Shown here piece after piece: positions 21,307-34,107 of a stretch of DNA of 64,000 nucleotides. Within the stretch, counting starts at the first letter, position 1, and the number at the start of each line of letters is the position of its first letter. Both the position numbers and the translations under genes were made by a program. The notes beneath the pieces are model-generated. The model saw nothing but the letters and a program-made list of their open reading frames with translations. It ran no database searches and was not told the origin of the DNA. This DNA is from Pachypanchax playfairii. Taxonomy: Eukaryota; Chordata; Actinopteri; Cyprinodontiformes; Aplocheilidae. Where the stretch lies: NCBI GenBank assembly GCA_006937955.1, contig SSNP01000290.1, positions 222,570-286,569 of the forward strand, written 5' to 3'.

Positions 21307-24300
21307 ATGACATTAACACCACAATGTTAATAACTACAGGTTTTAAATGACCTCATTTACAACTTTAAAATGTGCTTTTTTCATCAACTTTGATTACAAG
21401 GGACATGAAATAAGTGCATTTGTATAGGCTTAAACATTTAAACAGGATGAAGTTTGCAATGATCTTTTAAAAGGCTTTGCTGTTCTAAGTGAATCATTTA
21501 TGCACAGTTAAAGGTTTTTGGAAGGCAGGTGAGAATGCAGTAATGTAATTTTTAAGAAATGACTTCAGTAAGAAGCATGAGGCCAGGGTTACATAATGAA
21601 TTCACAGAATTTTTATTTAGTTTTGTTCTTTGCAATGGATTGAATGAAGGGGTATAATTTTGCAAAGGAACCGAGGTAGGAAACAATATTAAAGTGGTTG
21701 CTAACACATGAACATGTGATTCTGATTTTAAATGCAAACTCCCCGACCACTGGAACACGACATTAAAAAAAATTACCCATGCAATTCAACACGTTCTGAA
21801 TTACCAGCTCTCTGACACGCGATAGAAAAGCCAATTGTAGAATTTTGTGTCAGAGCTATTGAATTGCATTGATCCTTTCTTCTCAGTTGCTGCTTTCTGT
21901 ATAGCTGTGCTCTCAGTGGCTAACTTTTCCATTGGAGCGGGAGTTTAGCATCATGATTGAGGCTGTGGATATAAATGAGAAAATGTGACAGGAGGAACAC
22001 CTTCCCATTGCACCGGCCAGCTTAAAGCTCATTGCAATTTCCTTGGCTGCTCTGTCACAGACTGGTGATTCTATTCATTTCACAGAAAGCTGAACGTAAA
22101 GTAGATCCTTTCTCAATTGTATGGATAATTATTGATTAATTTTAGGAATATTGGCGCTCACCAAATTGCAAAAGGCATCAGCAATTCTTTTTTACTTTGA
22201 TTTGCTGCACTGGAAAGAATTTAATTATTAAAACACGATTTGCATCCAGATCATCTGTTTTTAGGGATTTTTTTTTTCTTTGCACTTAGGCCCCTGGGGC
22301 ATTTTGCAGTGTGCTGGGCTTGTGGTACCCACAGGAAGGAGAGTATTGATGCTGAAGTCTGCAAAAGCTTTCAGTAAAGAGGACACTGGATGAGTGTTGC
22401 TGCTTATATTATAAATTATGATATTCGTTTTATGGCAGCTAGCCATTAAACATACTGTGGTAATCCAAACAGTCCTCTGTGATAAGTAGATGCTGCTGCA
22501 GATGATTGCAGCCCTGAGGAGAGTCGAGATGAGCTACTGAACAGGCGCCCAGTCCAGCCGCCTCCGCCAACAGTGGAGAGGTCATGGGCTGCGCTCATAC
22601 GAGCGCTCTTCAAAGCCATCTAATCGTAAATGCTGAATGGTCCACAGCACATTTCAACATTATCAAGGTGTTTTACTGTTTTTCTCATTCACCTGTTTCT
22701 ATAAACACCTCTTCAGTAAACAGTGAGTTTACTGAGGGTATTGTGGGTGTTCAGTGTCTCATCTTACAGCGCTAAAAGAAGACCACTCTGATCCATATGT
22801 AATCCCACTTCACATTACATTCTGCAATGTGGCAACGACTCTAAATAAAATGTTCTGCTGGTCAGTTTAATAACACTGAAAAATGTTGATTTCAATGCTG
22901 AGAGTGAGACACAGTCTAATATCAGGATGTAAAAGAAACAAACTTATATTTTAGCAAGTCCAAAGTTTTTCTTTTTCAGGATGGATCATTTGAAAGAAAT
23001 GTTTATTTTGTTATACTGCTTCAACTTTTGTAAGAACTTACTGAAGACCATTGTTTAGGACACAGTTTAAATCTGGAGGCAGGGCCAGCTCTGCTTTCAG
23101 TGTCATTTCAAGCTGCAGCCCACTCATCAGAAAGCTTTGCTGCGAGCCATCTACGAGCTGAGGTTGACTGGGGGCGTTTTGGAAACCACAAAAACAATAT
23201 AGTGCTCGCTGGGTAAAATGAAATCCCCCAAGTGAGAAAAAGTGACCCCAGCAGAAAAGAGGAAACAGAGGGGGGGGTATGGGAAAAGTTGCCAACACAA
23301 CATATTACATGGTCCTTCAGTGTTGGCAAATAAGGGATTTGATGGGAAGCACCAGAGCAGCGGCTTGAGTGGCAGAATGCTCCAAAAGCCCCAGCTAGTT
23401 TAATGAGGCAGCTTGATGTAGCAACCAGGTCCACTGGGCACAGGATGGACCAGATGTCACTCATACACTCACACAATCCTTCCAGCACAGCCTGCCTTCA
23501 CCATCCAGCCCATCTGCCGCTATTAAGCACAGTCAATATTTAGCCACTGGGAGAAGGACAGATACACTCTGCACCTGAATCGGTATAGTAGTGCTGGAAA
23601 TTTTGAGGTATTTTCTTTTCTAAGCCTCACTAAGAAAAAGTAAACAAGTTGTTTTCAGCCCACTCGTGGTAACCCTTTGGACTTCACCTCCTGATGTTTT
23701 TCTACGCTTCTTTTCTGTTCTCTTCACAGTGTTTGCTAATGAGGAGAAATTTTAACACATCACATTGCGAGATCACATCCAGAAATGGTTGAATAAGCCT
23801 CACAGCTCATGTTGCATGACTCAACAGTGAATCATGGGTCATCAAGGCGCCACTGAACAAAACTGACATGCAATATGCCAATTCTTGCCTGAAGAAGAGA
23901 CTTTGACAAATTAGGAGTAGAAAAAAAATAATAATCAATTTCATGCAGAGCAAACGGTTGAAAACTCTTTTTCAATTTTACCCTCTCTGTGACAAGTGTT
24001 GATTATATTATTTAGCTAAAGGCGTCATGATTTGAGAGATTCATGATGAAAGGAAAGAAAGAACCATAAATATTATACGGATGGACGGACAGACGGATGG
24101 ATGGATTTATACACAATAGTTAACATAAACCTATAAACTATTTATTTGGTATTTTTTAACTTTTCATGTCTTACATCAGCTTCTCTCCTGTGAGATAGAT
24201 TTGTATCTTAATTTATAGAACAGCTGGCGTAACCATAAAGACTCGGGCCTTAATGAGGAAGGAGTTATGGTTTCCATGTTCACATGCTCAAAGCTGTTTC

Positions 24301-26118
24301 CTTGATACTCCAGGGGTTGTTAAAGTTTTTACCTTCCTCACGCAGTATTTCCTTAGTAAAACCAATTCTGGGACCATATGGTGATGTCACAGACCACAGT
24401 GTGTTCTGGAAAAAGGGAGCACTCCACATTGATATATGAGTTGCCAGAAAGAGCCTCCTTGATATGTATGACTAAATAACTAGAGTGGATATAACCTTAG
24501 ATATCACCGCTGAGCGGTCAGCTGTCAGGTTTCTGTCTGTCAAGTAAAGCAGCTGAACTTGACTCTGCTCATTAAATAGATGTCTATGTTCTTAGTTTGA
24601 TGACTTAAAAATCTATAGATCTTGTAACCATTCGTTCATAAAATGCCATGATCAACCACTCTTGATCCACTCTTTAAACATTTTTTTCACAACAACTCGT
24701 CACAATAAAATACAAATTGCCTTTTTCCCCCCCATTTTAGAACTTCCTGTTTAGAAATATCTCTAACGAAAGTTGTCCTCAAATTTTAAGAAAACACTGT
24801 GCATGGCAATGTATGATACATTACTGATACCACTCATTTTTCTTTTTTTTTTGGTTTTCTTCTTCTGCTTGAGGTTTTACTCACAACCCTTCAAAGAGTT
24901 TTATCTTCATGTATGTGTGGTCAGTGGGTCACTTCACATTGTTGAATGCAAAGGGACAGAAATAAAAGTCTTGTGAGCTGTGAACTGGGCTTTTTTTTAA
25001 CCACTGAATGTTGAACTTATGAACTTAATTAAGTTCTTTTTTTCCTGAAAAATGCTCTTCACTCCATTTATGAAAACTAGTTTTATTACCAGCCACTGGT
25101 TCTTCTAACAAATTATACTTAACAATCAACATGTTTGTCTTAAAAACAAAAACTCTGTAAAAGCTTAAATACCATGTAAAAACATTAGCGAATCGGTCTA
25201 ATCTAATACTACAATCTGTGATAATCAGTGATCCTGCTGAAATCCTCAGAAACAGTTTGGCTCAAAAATAGCCTGATGCAAAATCCAAAGTTTTGGCCAG
25301 AATAAATGAATGTGGGAAAAATAATAGAGCTGCAGCTTGTCTTTCATAAAAATTTTGACAGAATTATAAAAAAACATCCTTCAATTTTTGGGTTTGGGGT
25401 GGCAGCTGGTTAGTTAGACAGGAATTACCTCTATTTGGCAAAGTTTTTAAACTCCTTTTGGAGAGTCATGACGAAAACAACAAATCCACTATTGAGCACA
25501 TGTGCATGACAATTCATACTAATTCATTCACAAATCTGCTCTTACCACAAATAAAACTGCTTAGAGGGAGATTTTTCTAACAAAGAAAGAATAGATTCCT
25601 GATAGACAAACACAAACATTTATATTGACAAATGTCGAATTCAGTAAAATATAATTTAAAATGTGAGATGTTGAAAGCAGGGAAGGATTTCCTGAAGCTT
25701 AGTGAGTATTTTAGAGAATGCTCTTTAATATCCAACTTTATTTTTAAAAAGTCATTCAGCCTTTGCTCTGATGGAGCTCTTCCATCAGAGATGCTACTTT
25801 CCATCACAGACTGGTAAAAGATCTGTAGCATGTTTTAGAGAGTGTAACCTGTCTCTAAAAATAGAGTTTGCTGGTTTCCTTCTCAGACATACTGCTGGTG
25901 CTCATTACAGTCCATTTTGTTCAGGTGAACGACTAAGTGGAACCTATAATAATGCTCAGCAAGTTCCACCTCATTGTTCCCGATGTTGTTGGGCTTGCTC
26001 AGAGATTTCATACGTGACGGGTCTCAGAGCTGATGAGTTCTATGGGGCTCTCCTAAAAGCTGTCCATCAGATCACTGTACCACATCTCTGGTAAAGCTCA
26101 TGTCGGTAGAATCAGCGG
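21307..26118. other. long noncoding stretch, mostly single-copy texture
   Basis: No mobile element or gene recognised in 4.8 kb. The segment at 21780-22260 is evenly mixed with many short AT-rich homeobox-like cores (taattatt, attaat) and could be a conserved regulatory block. A small GGAT-type microsatellite lies at 24078-24106. Two perfect hairpins lie at 25766-25790 and 25833-25860. The 126-residue minus frame at 23108-23488 and the 107-residue plus frame at 25771-26094 have no motif and look like chance. Confidence 0.4.
25766..25790. repeat. perfect 10-bp inverted repeat, 5-base loop
   Basis: CTCTGATGGA and TCCATCAGAG are exact complements separated by gctct. A second perfect inverted repeat, TTTTAGAGA and TCTCTAAAA with a 10-base loop, follows 43 bases later at 25833-25860. 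Neither is followed by a feature that would explain it. Both are too short for a microRNA precursor alone. Confidence 0.75.
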
Positions 26119-26419
26119 CAGGGCCGGTTCTCGGTACAGGCAGACTAGGCAACTGCCTAGGGCGCCCTCTGCTGGAGGGGGCGCCACATTTTTATTTTAT
26201 TTTATTTTTTTGGAAAAACTGTTGGACACACCATTCATCTCATGTACAGAGAAAAATAAGTAATAATTAAATCTATCATCTGTACTGTTCATTTTAGTAT
26301 GAATAAAAATTTGTTGCAATGTAATCCAGTTGTTGAGTTATGTTGTTTTTGTTCTGGGCAGTCGGGGGCGCCAAAATCCTTTTTTGCCTAGGGCACCATG
26401 CAGCTCAGGGCCGGTCCTG
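26119..26419. mobile_element. hAT-type MITE, family 1, copy 2
   Basis: A 301-bp copy inverted relative to the one at 889. The left end reads CAGGGCCGGTTCTCGG and the right end reads CAGGGCCGGTCCTG. It is flanked by atcagcgg (26111-26118) and atcagcag (26420-26427), an 8-bp target duplication with one mismatch. The interior shares 'actgcctagggcgccctct' and 'ttgggcagt..gggggcgcc'-type segments with the other copies. No coding capacity. Confidence 0.92.
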
Positions 26420-26427
26420 ATCAGCAG

Positions 26428-28107
26428 AAAGTGGTTAAATTGGTACTAAAAACATTTGATAAAAAGAATGAATAAGAATGGAGACAGTGAAGACCATGTA
26501 GGTCTCCTGTGCTCTTGCCACCTCACATACTTCACACAGAAAGGCATAGGAAGATCACAAATGCTATAAAACCAACAATGATCAGCTTTACTTAACAGAA
26601 CAGACTTGTACTCAGAACACTTACACACATACATAAAAAAGAATCCAAGAACCCATTACTAACTGTGCCAGCATTACCATCCAGGTAAGAATGAACACAG
26701 AACAGCAAAGGAATTGGATCCACACTGTAGTGTAAGGTCCAGGGCCAGTATCATCAGAATTCATGACATCAAGACAACTGGTCTACAGTAGATAAACCAG
26801 TTAAAGGTTAAATTTCCCTGCGTGTAAACGGCCGTGAAGCCAAGCTTTCTGGAGCTAAGCCCCGCCCCTTCAGGAAATGATGCAACGTGGAAGCTGCAAT
26901 CAGTAATGACCATATCATCGCCACAAGACGCTGCGTGCATCTGACGTGTAACAGCATCAAACAGGACAGTTTGCAACAAATGTACTGTGCTGCAACATTG
27001 TTGTCTTCCATTTTTTACTCTGTTTGCATCACTTGGTGGTACTTTATGTGGCACAAACCGGTAACACCACACAAAGGGTTGCATGTCGCCACCTACTGGA
27101 GCGGTGGTGACTGCACCTTTTTAATAATTCACTTCTCAGAGTGACAAGTAAACTCGGACCGAGCTCTCAACAGGGGGTTAATCCATTAGTTCGGTTTCTG
27201 CCAAAAGCACAGTTTAGATGTGCATGGAAACGTACTGAGTGTGGGCGTGGTCATAGCTGTGAGGAAAGAGATTGGGTGTTGTCATCAAAAACAACCTCGC
27301 AGAGGAGGCTCAGATGTTACTGAGACAGATAAAATGTAGCATCGCCAAGCAGAACCACCAGAAGAGAGTAAAGTCCAAACCAGCAGGGTGGCTACAAAAG
27401 GCTCTGGGTGTCCCTGTTGCAGCTTAGCAACAACAGTGCTGTGTATTACATCACATAATGCTTCTTCACCAGCTCAGCGGACAATAAAAAAAACAAATAA
27501 GTGTAAGAATGTAGAACGTAATTTAGTTTAATGAAATAAATACTATGCACAGTGATATCCGTCCTCTTTTTAAACTTCTCACTTGGTGCAACATCCAGAT
27601 CTACTCACCACCATGGCGAGGGGAACGTATGTGATGCTGCTTCCATGATCCAAACTCTGATTATGTTTATCTGGATGGATATAATATAGCTCATTACAAC
27701 TTTGTCTTTTTATTTTTTAGTTCTTTTATCGGAACCTAACTCTGATACATCTTTTGATACTAACTCGTCCAGTGTTTCATATGATGTACTGCTTCGCATG
27801 TAATGATTGCTGATTGGTCAGAGGAAAACATCAACTGTGCATGTAAATAAGATTATCCCTGTGAGTGACAACACACTCTGACTATTTCCTGTTTTATGAA
27901 ATCCTTTCAGTTTCAGTCTATCACATAATTGACAACCTAGTTTCAAATAGTTTCACATGAACACATGTATTTTATAGCCACATCAATTATGAATTAAAGC
28001 AAAAGTAAATAATCATTTGTCAATGACATTCTTACAAATTTTAACCAGCAGGTGTAAGTAGTTGTTTATGAAACAGACATATTGTTAAGTTTCTTGGAAT
28101 GCAACAA
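26428..28107. other. noncoding stretch, possible MITE relic 26810-27235
   Basis: At the right, 'agatgtgcatggaaacgtac' resembles the inverse of a fish MITE end that reads 'acgtttacatgcac'. On the left, 'gcgtgtaaacggccgtg' may be the partner, but no clean inverted repeat or target duplication could be established. The 107-, 85- and 67-residue frames here overlap on both strands and are not credible genes. Confidence 0.3.
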
Positions 28108-28452
28108 TACCACTTTTTTCAAACCTATACGATACCGATACTTGGATCTGAGTACTTGCTGATACTGAGTACCAATGCCGATACTTCTACTACATAAAAA
28201 AAAAGGCAATGAATTGGAAAACAGGTTTTATTTTCTTCTCTGCTTGTTACAACAAATGATGGTGAACTTGATAAAAAAATTAAATATTAATAAAAATGAA
28301 AACAAAACTAAAATTTCAAGTTGAAAATAAACATTTTCTGCAAAATTATTGCAGAGTTTCTACATTTTAAGTATCAGTGTCAGTATCAGTACATTAGAAT
28401 GTTATCAGCCCCTGATACCCCATACCAGTATCTGTATTGGAGCATCTCTATA
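28108..28452. mobile_element. hAT-like MITE relic with GATACCGATAC ends
   Basis: The left side 'cctatacgataccgatactt' with 'gagtaccaatgccgatactt', and the right side 'cagcccctgataccccatac' with 'ggagcatctcta', are the mirrored GATACC-type ends of a repeat that I know from fish genomes, usually treated as hAT-derived. The interior is AT-rich with no ORF. I could not fix a target duplication, so the borders are approximate. Confidence 0.55.
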
Positions 28453-30506
28453 CGTTTCTTGTACAAGTCAAGGGTTTTTCTACTGAGTGGTCACTCTTCA
28501 TGTTACTGTTTCACCACCTGCATGTCAGCTAGTGACTCTTAAGTTGATGAATCAAAACTTACTGTGAACACTTTCCTGTACTTGTGTGTTGTCACATCAG
28601 GACATGTTACCCATCAGCTCCTTCCCTCATCTTTATGTCATTAGACAGACAACTAATAAGGCTGTTACGAGGCCAATGTGGCCAGAGGGCCAGACTGCCC
28701 TTTTCAGCGTACGCCTCTGTAATTAGGTTAACGTCAGACATAACAGACATAAAATACAGCAATGGCTATTTGGAAGTCACTAATGGGCCAGGTCAAAGCT
28801 TCTCCAGCCTAACTGATCTGTCGGGAAAGCACAAAAGAGACGAAAAAAAATTCTCGAAACACAATTTGGTGCATCTGAGATTGAAGTTTTGTTCCCAGAG
28901 AAGAGAGCCAGAGGGACAAATAGAAAGGAGAAAAACTCACATAAAGGTCAGCTGGATGTTTTCATGACATTTCTGGGAGGGGAAATAAAATGCTTTACTT
29001 GAACTTGGAGAAACGTGTTTTTTTATGTAATAGCACATGTTGCTTTAGAAGACTGTTTATGTTTCTATGGCTGTTATTATTCTTTAGTAGTCAGTGGTTT
29101 GTCAATAGTTTCAGGGTGAATTGAGACCCATGAGTGGAAAGCTCCGTCATCTATCTTTTCTGTCAGTTTTCATGTCCTTCAATTGACAGTATTTGAGATG
29201 AGTCCCTCTGTCTTTGTAAACACGCGATGATAAGGCAAGAAACCCTCATAATCTCCTCTGATTCCCCTGACCCACTACTGCGCACATCATACACATCGTG
29301 GAGGGTTCATTTCCATTCAGATTGGGGGCCCAGTCCAGGGATTTCTTTTGTTGTTTCAGCCAAATGCTTTCAACAGAGACAGGTGCATCATCTGTTTTCA
29401 TCTGAATAAACACCTCCTGCACAGTGCACCGGGTTTGCTGCCAGAAACTGTTTCCTGCAATTCGTGGGATACAGTGTTAAAGAACCAGCATTAAATAAAA
29501 CTCAGATTTTATCTAGACAGACAGCTTCATTGATTTTTCCACTGTTTTAATCGTGTTTGGATGCAATGAATGTAGTGGGTTAAATAACATATTAAAACTA
29601 CTTTGAGAGTCATCTGATGTGACTGACGTCCTGAGTTGAACTTGTGTTTTTAATGATGGTTGACTGGTTAAAAGTTTTCCCACATTAAGGCCTCTTGGTA
29701 GCTTGTTGTTTTCTGTATGTAGTTGCTCTTGTGTTTCATTACTCATGTCCTCCCTCTTTTTATTACCTTTATTACTCACACCTTTGCTCTGTCTGTCTGT
29801 ACTCCAAGCTCTGTGTTGTGTTTCATATGGCTGAGCTTGAAGACCAGCTTGAAGACCAGCTTTTAGATTTGTTTATTACTATTAGTAGTAGTATTCTCAG
29901 TTTCAAGTAGTTTCTCTGACCATTATAGGTCACCAAAGTTTTCTTTCTTTAAAGGAAAGATACCAACAATGTTGTTGTCAACTGTAATACTAACTGAAAT
30001 ACTGACTAACTTTAACCTCCATGGCAACCAGTTTCAGACTGGTCCTAATTGGTCAGTTTGGAGTTCTTCTGGGTCCAGCTTATTTACAAGGTGTGAGTCT
30101 GTGCTTCAAGGCTAAGTAACAATATGTGGTTAAAACTGAGAGGACTAAACTTTTATTGACATTATAACAATATTTCCACTATGCTACCTATTGAGACATA
30201 TTTTGTAAATATTAGTGATTTCATTGAAAATGTATTTTTATTACCAGGCAATGCCAAGTGTAGCTCATTAAGCAACAAGATGAGCCATCAGGTAGCAATC
30301 CTCTTTTTTCCCCTTTCTCTACTAATCAGCAGCCACCTAGTATTCCATTGCTACTTCCACTCTGTCTTCTGACCTTGGTACAATCCTCTCTGTAAATATA
30401 TCTTTACATTTCAACATCCAGTAATGTGAAATACCCTTTATAGTGCTCTACCAGCAGGATAAATCAAGCACATTTCTGCTAAATTCAGAAAAATACTTTT
30501 TTTTAA
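28453..30506. other. noncoding stretch, possible conserved block 28620-28830
   Basis: The segment at 28620-28830 is even in composition and includes 'ctgtaattaggttaacgtc', the texture of a conserved enhancer, though conservation cannot be judged here. The 127-residue frame at 28584-28967 crosses it, but no domain is visible. The rest shows nothing recognisable. Confidence 0.35.
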
Positions 30507-31615
30507 ACAATCACAACTCCAAAAATGGGGATTTGTGTAAGGTGTAAAAACAGAATGCAATGATTTAAATATCTCATAAACTCACATGTTATTGTAATTG
30601 AAAATGAAAAACTTATATGATATCAAAACCTGGGCATTTTACAGTTCCATAGAAATTGTTTTAATCTAGCACAAAACAATGTGTGATTAATTTCTGCATA
30701 TTATCGTATGGGCTCAAGAACAATTCGACATATCCCTCTCTGTTAGTACAGTTTGCTGCATGATCTACAAACACAAGTTAAAATCTATCATACAAAGAAG
30801 AATCATATGTAAACATGATCCAGAAACAACATCTTCTCTGGACGAAGATGGAGATGAAGTGGAAACTGAAATGAACTCGTAAGATTTGGTCTGAATTTGA
30901 AACTATTTTTGGAGAGGGGACGAACCAATCAGCTTATTATCAGCAAACAGTTGAAAAGCTGCATCTCTGATGGTTTGGAGTTGCATTAGTGCTTATGAAG
31001 TGAGCAGCTTACACATCTGGAAAAGCTCCATAAATGATGTAAAGTAAGCAGGTTTTAGAGCAACATCTGCTTCCATAAAGACAACATATTTTTCAGGGAA
31101 GGACTTGTTTACTGTATGTCAGCAACACAATGTAAAACCACATACTGGATCCATCACAACAGTTTAGCTTCACAGGAGAAGAATCTGCATGCTGAACTAT
31201 CCTGCCTGCAGTCCAGATCTTTCACCAACAGACAACATTTGGTGCTTTTTGGAATGAAAAATCCGCACAAAGACCCGGTATGTTGAGCAGCTAAAATCCT
31301 GCACCAGAAAACAATGGCACAACATTTCTCTCCTAAAACTCCAGCAGCTTGTCTCCTCACATCCCAGATGTTTACAGACAGATGTTAAAAGAAAGGGAGA
31401 TGCTACACAGTGGTAAACATCACCTTGCCTCAACCCTTTTGTGTTGCCAACATCAAACTCAAAGTAGGTAAATATTTTCTATGAAACGGGAAAAAAATCT
31501 CAGTTTCGATATTTGATATGCTGTTTATGTTCCATTGCAAATCATTGTATAATTTATTGTTATATATTCTTTACATTTTACATCATGGCCAAACTTTTTT
31601 AAAGCTGGGGTTGTA
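30507..31615 (+). mobile_element. decayed Tc1-like transposon
   Basis: About 1.1 kb. The left end region 'ctccaaaaatggggatttg', the subterminal 'acagaatgcaatgattt' with 'atctcataaac', and the right end 'ttttttaaagctggggttgta' match the layout of a widespread teleost Tc1-like element. Only the C-terminal two thirds of the transposase gene remain inside (30694-31416). The terminal repeats are eroded, so the borders are good to a few bases. The minus-strand frames at 31154-31433 are antisense shadows of the transposase. Confidence 0.82.
30694..31416 (+). pseudogene. Tc1-like transposase remnant
   Basis: This is the remnant of a DDE transposase of the Tc1/mariner superfamily, which would cut and paste its own element in the nucleus. 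The N-terminal helix-turn-helix region is deleted; homology begins near 'tatgggctcaagaacaattc'. Recognisable later pieces include 'tgatggtttggagttgcatt' (the W-G core segment), 'cctgcctgcagtccagatct' (the P-A-C-S-P-D-L catalytic region) and the C-terminal 'ggagatgctacacagtggtaa' ending at a TAA at 31414-31416. Multiple stops and frameshifts break the frame, so no functional protein is possible. Confidence 0.8.
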
Positions 31616-33484
31616 TATGCACTCTTGACACAATATTTTTTAGGCCATCAACTGTTGTTTCTCCATTGTGTATAAAATCATTGCTGATACACCAATGATT
31701 TGTACCTGGGACAACAATGAAGGTTGTTATAGAGCCATAAAAACATATCAAGAGGCAGTGTTTTCAGGTGTCTGCTGATCATCTAATTCCACAGTCCTGG
31801 TTTGTTGTATTTAAATAGTTGTTGCAACACTGAGCCATGTGTTTGGCATTGGTGAGTCACTAAAAAGAAACTGGTGTAGCATTTGGTGGTAAATAAGTGA
31901 CAATACATTCAACCTCAATAGAGTTTATAAAATGGCTTTTCAGCACCAACTACAATCTAATGTCATGAAGTTACTGTAAAGTTTCAATGACCAGCTATCC
32001 TATTAAAATGCTTTTCTTTATTTTATCATAACTAAAGCTTACTTTTGCTTCAGTGCACAGAAATTAAAGAACGTTTCTGTGGCATATGGTGTTTGCTGAC
32101 ACAGTTTGTATAAACATAGATTTATATGTTTTTAGCTGCAACTTTAGTCTGAGTATGTTCTTTTTCGATTGCTATCTGTTGGCAGGTGGCTCTGTCTCTG
32201 GCCCGCAATCACTCACTCCAATACAGTGGCCAGGCATCCTCCTACCAACAGATGCTGATTTGCAGTGAGAGCTGAATTAATTCAGTAGAAGGTATATAAG
32301 ACACTAACCCAGAGAAGGGAGAAGCAAAAAAAGCAGGTGGTTTAAAAGCAAATGGTCTTTAACAGAACTCCTGCATCTGCAGCTTAAGGAAAAGCATAAA
32401 CACAGAGAGATGATAAGGTAAAAAAGATGCTCCTCTGCAGTAATGTAACATAAACACAGTTGTCTTGGAAAACTATTTTCTGTTCAGATCATTTTTGTTG
32501 TTGTTATACATGTTGATTATTCCATACAAAGATTTATTTTATCCGATTCTGTGTGTCCTCAAACCATTTGGACAAAAGTGAAAAAAAAAAAAACCTTGAG
32601 CTGATTGTTGTACTACGAACTTAGACAGAAATCTGAAAGTACATCTGGTGGTGCCTTCCAGTTCTCAGAACCTGTGATTCTCTCATTTAAAATGGCATTC
32701 TGCACTAAGCAGTAGCAATTTACTGATGAAAAGAACAACGTGTTTCCTCTCCACTGTGTTTCAAATGAGCTGAAAGGAAGAAACCCTAGAGACTGAGTTA
32801 TGCATGTTTTAAAATAAAAATGTGGAAAGACAAACTGAACAAGAAAAAAACAACATAAAGCTTATCTCAGTATTTTTAGCAAAAGGTTGCGTCAGTGAGG
32901 TTCTTGCCCTTGGATAACTTTGATCTACGTAGCACAGCCAATCCTGTTACTCACATACAGCACCACAGATATTTGTTTTGTTTCTTTTATCAACTCAGCA
33001 TGTTCTGTAAATGTGGAAATTATGATTCCGTGTTCTCATCAAGGTCAGGGTGTCTTTATTTTACCCTTTGCCCTGTGATGCGATATTTTGTACTTTATTT
33101 TGTTATGTATGGAACACTAGACTTATTAAAAAAGTAATTTGCTTTTCAACAATTTCCTGCAAAAGGAAAAAGAAAAAAGTTTATTCTGGCATTATTTCAA
33201 AAGCTTTTGCAAAACCTTCAATATCAAAATATTTTTTCGTCCACTTTTATTTTTTTTGTGACAAGATTTCATATGAAGGATGAAGGTAGATAATGTAATA
33301 AATCCAATTAAACCTTAAGCTTTAAATTAGGTAACAAGAGGTTTATTCTATAAGTCTGGGATTAGACAGCTTCTTGCCATTCACAGAATCTTGTCCTTGT
33401 AGCAAAAGAATTTTATGGCCCTTTAGTTTCAAACGATCAATAGAAGCAATCAGTGACCCACAATGCTTCAAGGTTGAACACAGG
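31616..33484. other. noncoding stretch, nothing recognised
   Basis: AT-rich, with a poly-A run at about 32580-32594. No gene, RNA or repeat that I can support. Confidence 0.5.
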
Positions 33485-33600
33485 ATTATTTATTAATGTC
33501 AAGAGGCGGTGAAGTCTGAGGCCCAAATGCAGACTAAAAGTGCAGGCAGATGAGTTGGCAAATGAACTTTGCCCGACTAAAATGTCACTGTGAGACTAGA
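33485..33600 (-). repeat. retroelement-tail-like relic
   Basis: Read on the minus strand, the segment gives 'gtctgcatttgggcctcag' followed by 'cttcaccgcctcttgacat'. A 'ctgcatttgggtcc' tail is common at the 3' ends of degraded fish retroelements. A similar motif occurs at about 53020-53040 ('gcttgcatttaggtcc'). Short and low-confidence. Confidence 0.35.
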
Positions 33601-33807
33601 CAAGATCCAGAACTAAATTAAAACAAAGTTTCTCCAGTTTGTGATGGAGATGGGGAGGAAAAAAATAAGATGTGACAAAGTGGTAACTGAAAACCAGGAA
33701 TTTGGACCCTCTGAGGCCCCTGAACACTGCTGAGGCAAAAACACACAGTAGCATAACTATTACACATGAAATCTACTTGACAATAATCACCATTACATTT
33801 CATCACT

Positions 33808-34001
33808 ACAAAGGACTTGTGACGAAACAGATACAGGCCATTCAAACTCGGGTTTTATCGCCACCTGAGTAGTTTGAGAGATAAAATCTGAAAGAGAAGT
33901 TGTTGACCTGTTTTCACACCCACTATGAAGGTAAGAACATCTGTGGAGCTAAAATATTCAACAGAAACCTCAGAAAAAACATTTTTAATGGAAGGGCCTC
34001 T
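33808..34001 (-). mobile_element. TTAA MITE family A, truncated copy 3
   Basis: About 194 bp match one half of the family A copies: 'cttgtgacgaaacag', 'gttttatcgccacctgagta', 'gttgacctgttttcacaccc', and the end 'ttaatggaagggcctct' before TTAA at 34002-34005. The other half is missing, with the break at about 33808. It has the same orientation as the copy at 8712. Confidence 0.85.
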
Positions 34002-34072
34002 TTAAAATCATAACGTTTAAACTGTTGTGAGATCAAGTGACAAAACTATTCCTGGTTAGGATGGAGTAGCTT

Positions 34073-34103
34073 GAGAAAAAACATTTTTAATGGAATGGCC
34101 TCT
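34073..34103 (-). mobile_element. TTAA MITE family A, terminal fragment
   Basis: Only the last 31 bases of a family A copy are present, 'gagaaaaaacatttttaatg' through 'gaatggcctct', followed by TTAA at 34104-34107. It lies 71 bp after the truncated copy ending at 34001 and in the same orientation, so two right ends stand in tandem. Confidence 0.8.
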
Positions 34104-34107
34104 TTAA

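Noticed and set aside
23108..23488. 126-codon minus-strand frame with hydrophobic stretches
   Set aside because: No signal peptide arrangement, domain or repeat match, and a second minus frame overlaps it. Probably chance.
28584..28967. 127-codon plus-strand frame
   Set aside because: No motif; the underlying DNA looks like a noncoding block, and no acceptor or donor was convincing.
31154..31433. Minus-strand Cys-rich frames of 68-78 codons
   Set aside because: They are antisense to the Tc1-like transposase remnant, which explains the sequence on the plus strand.
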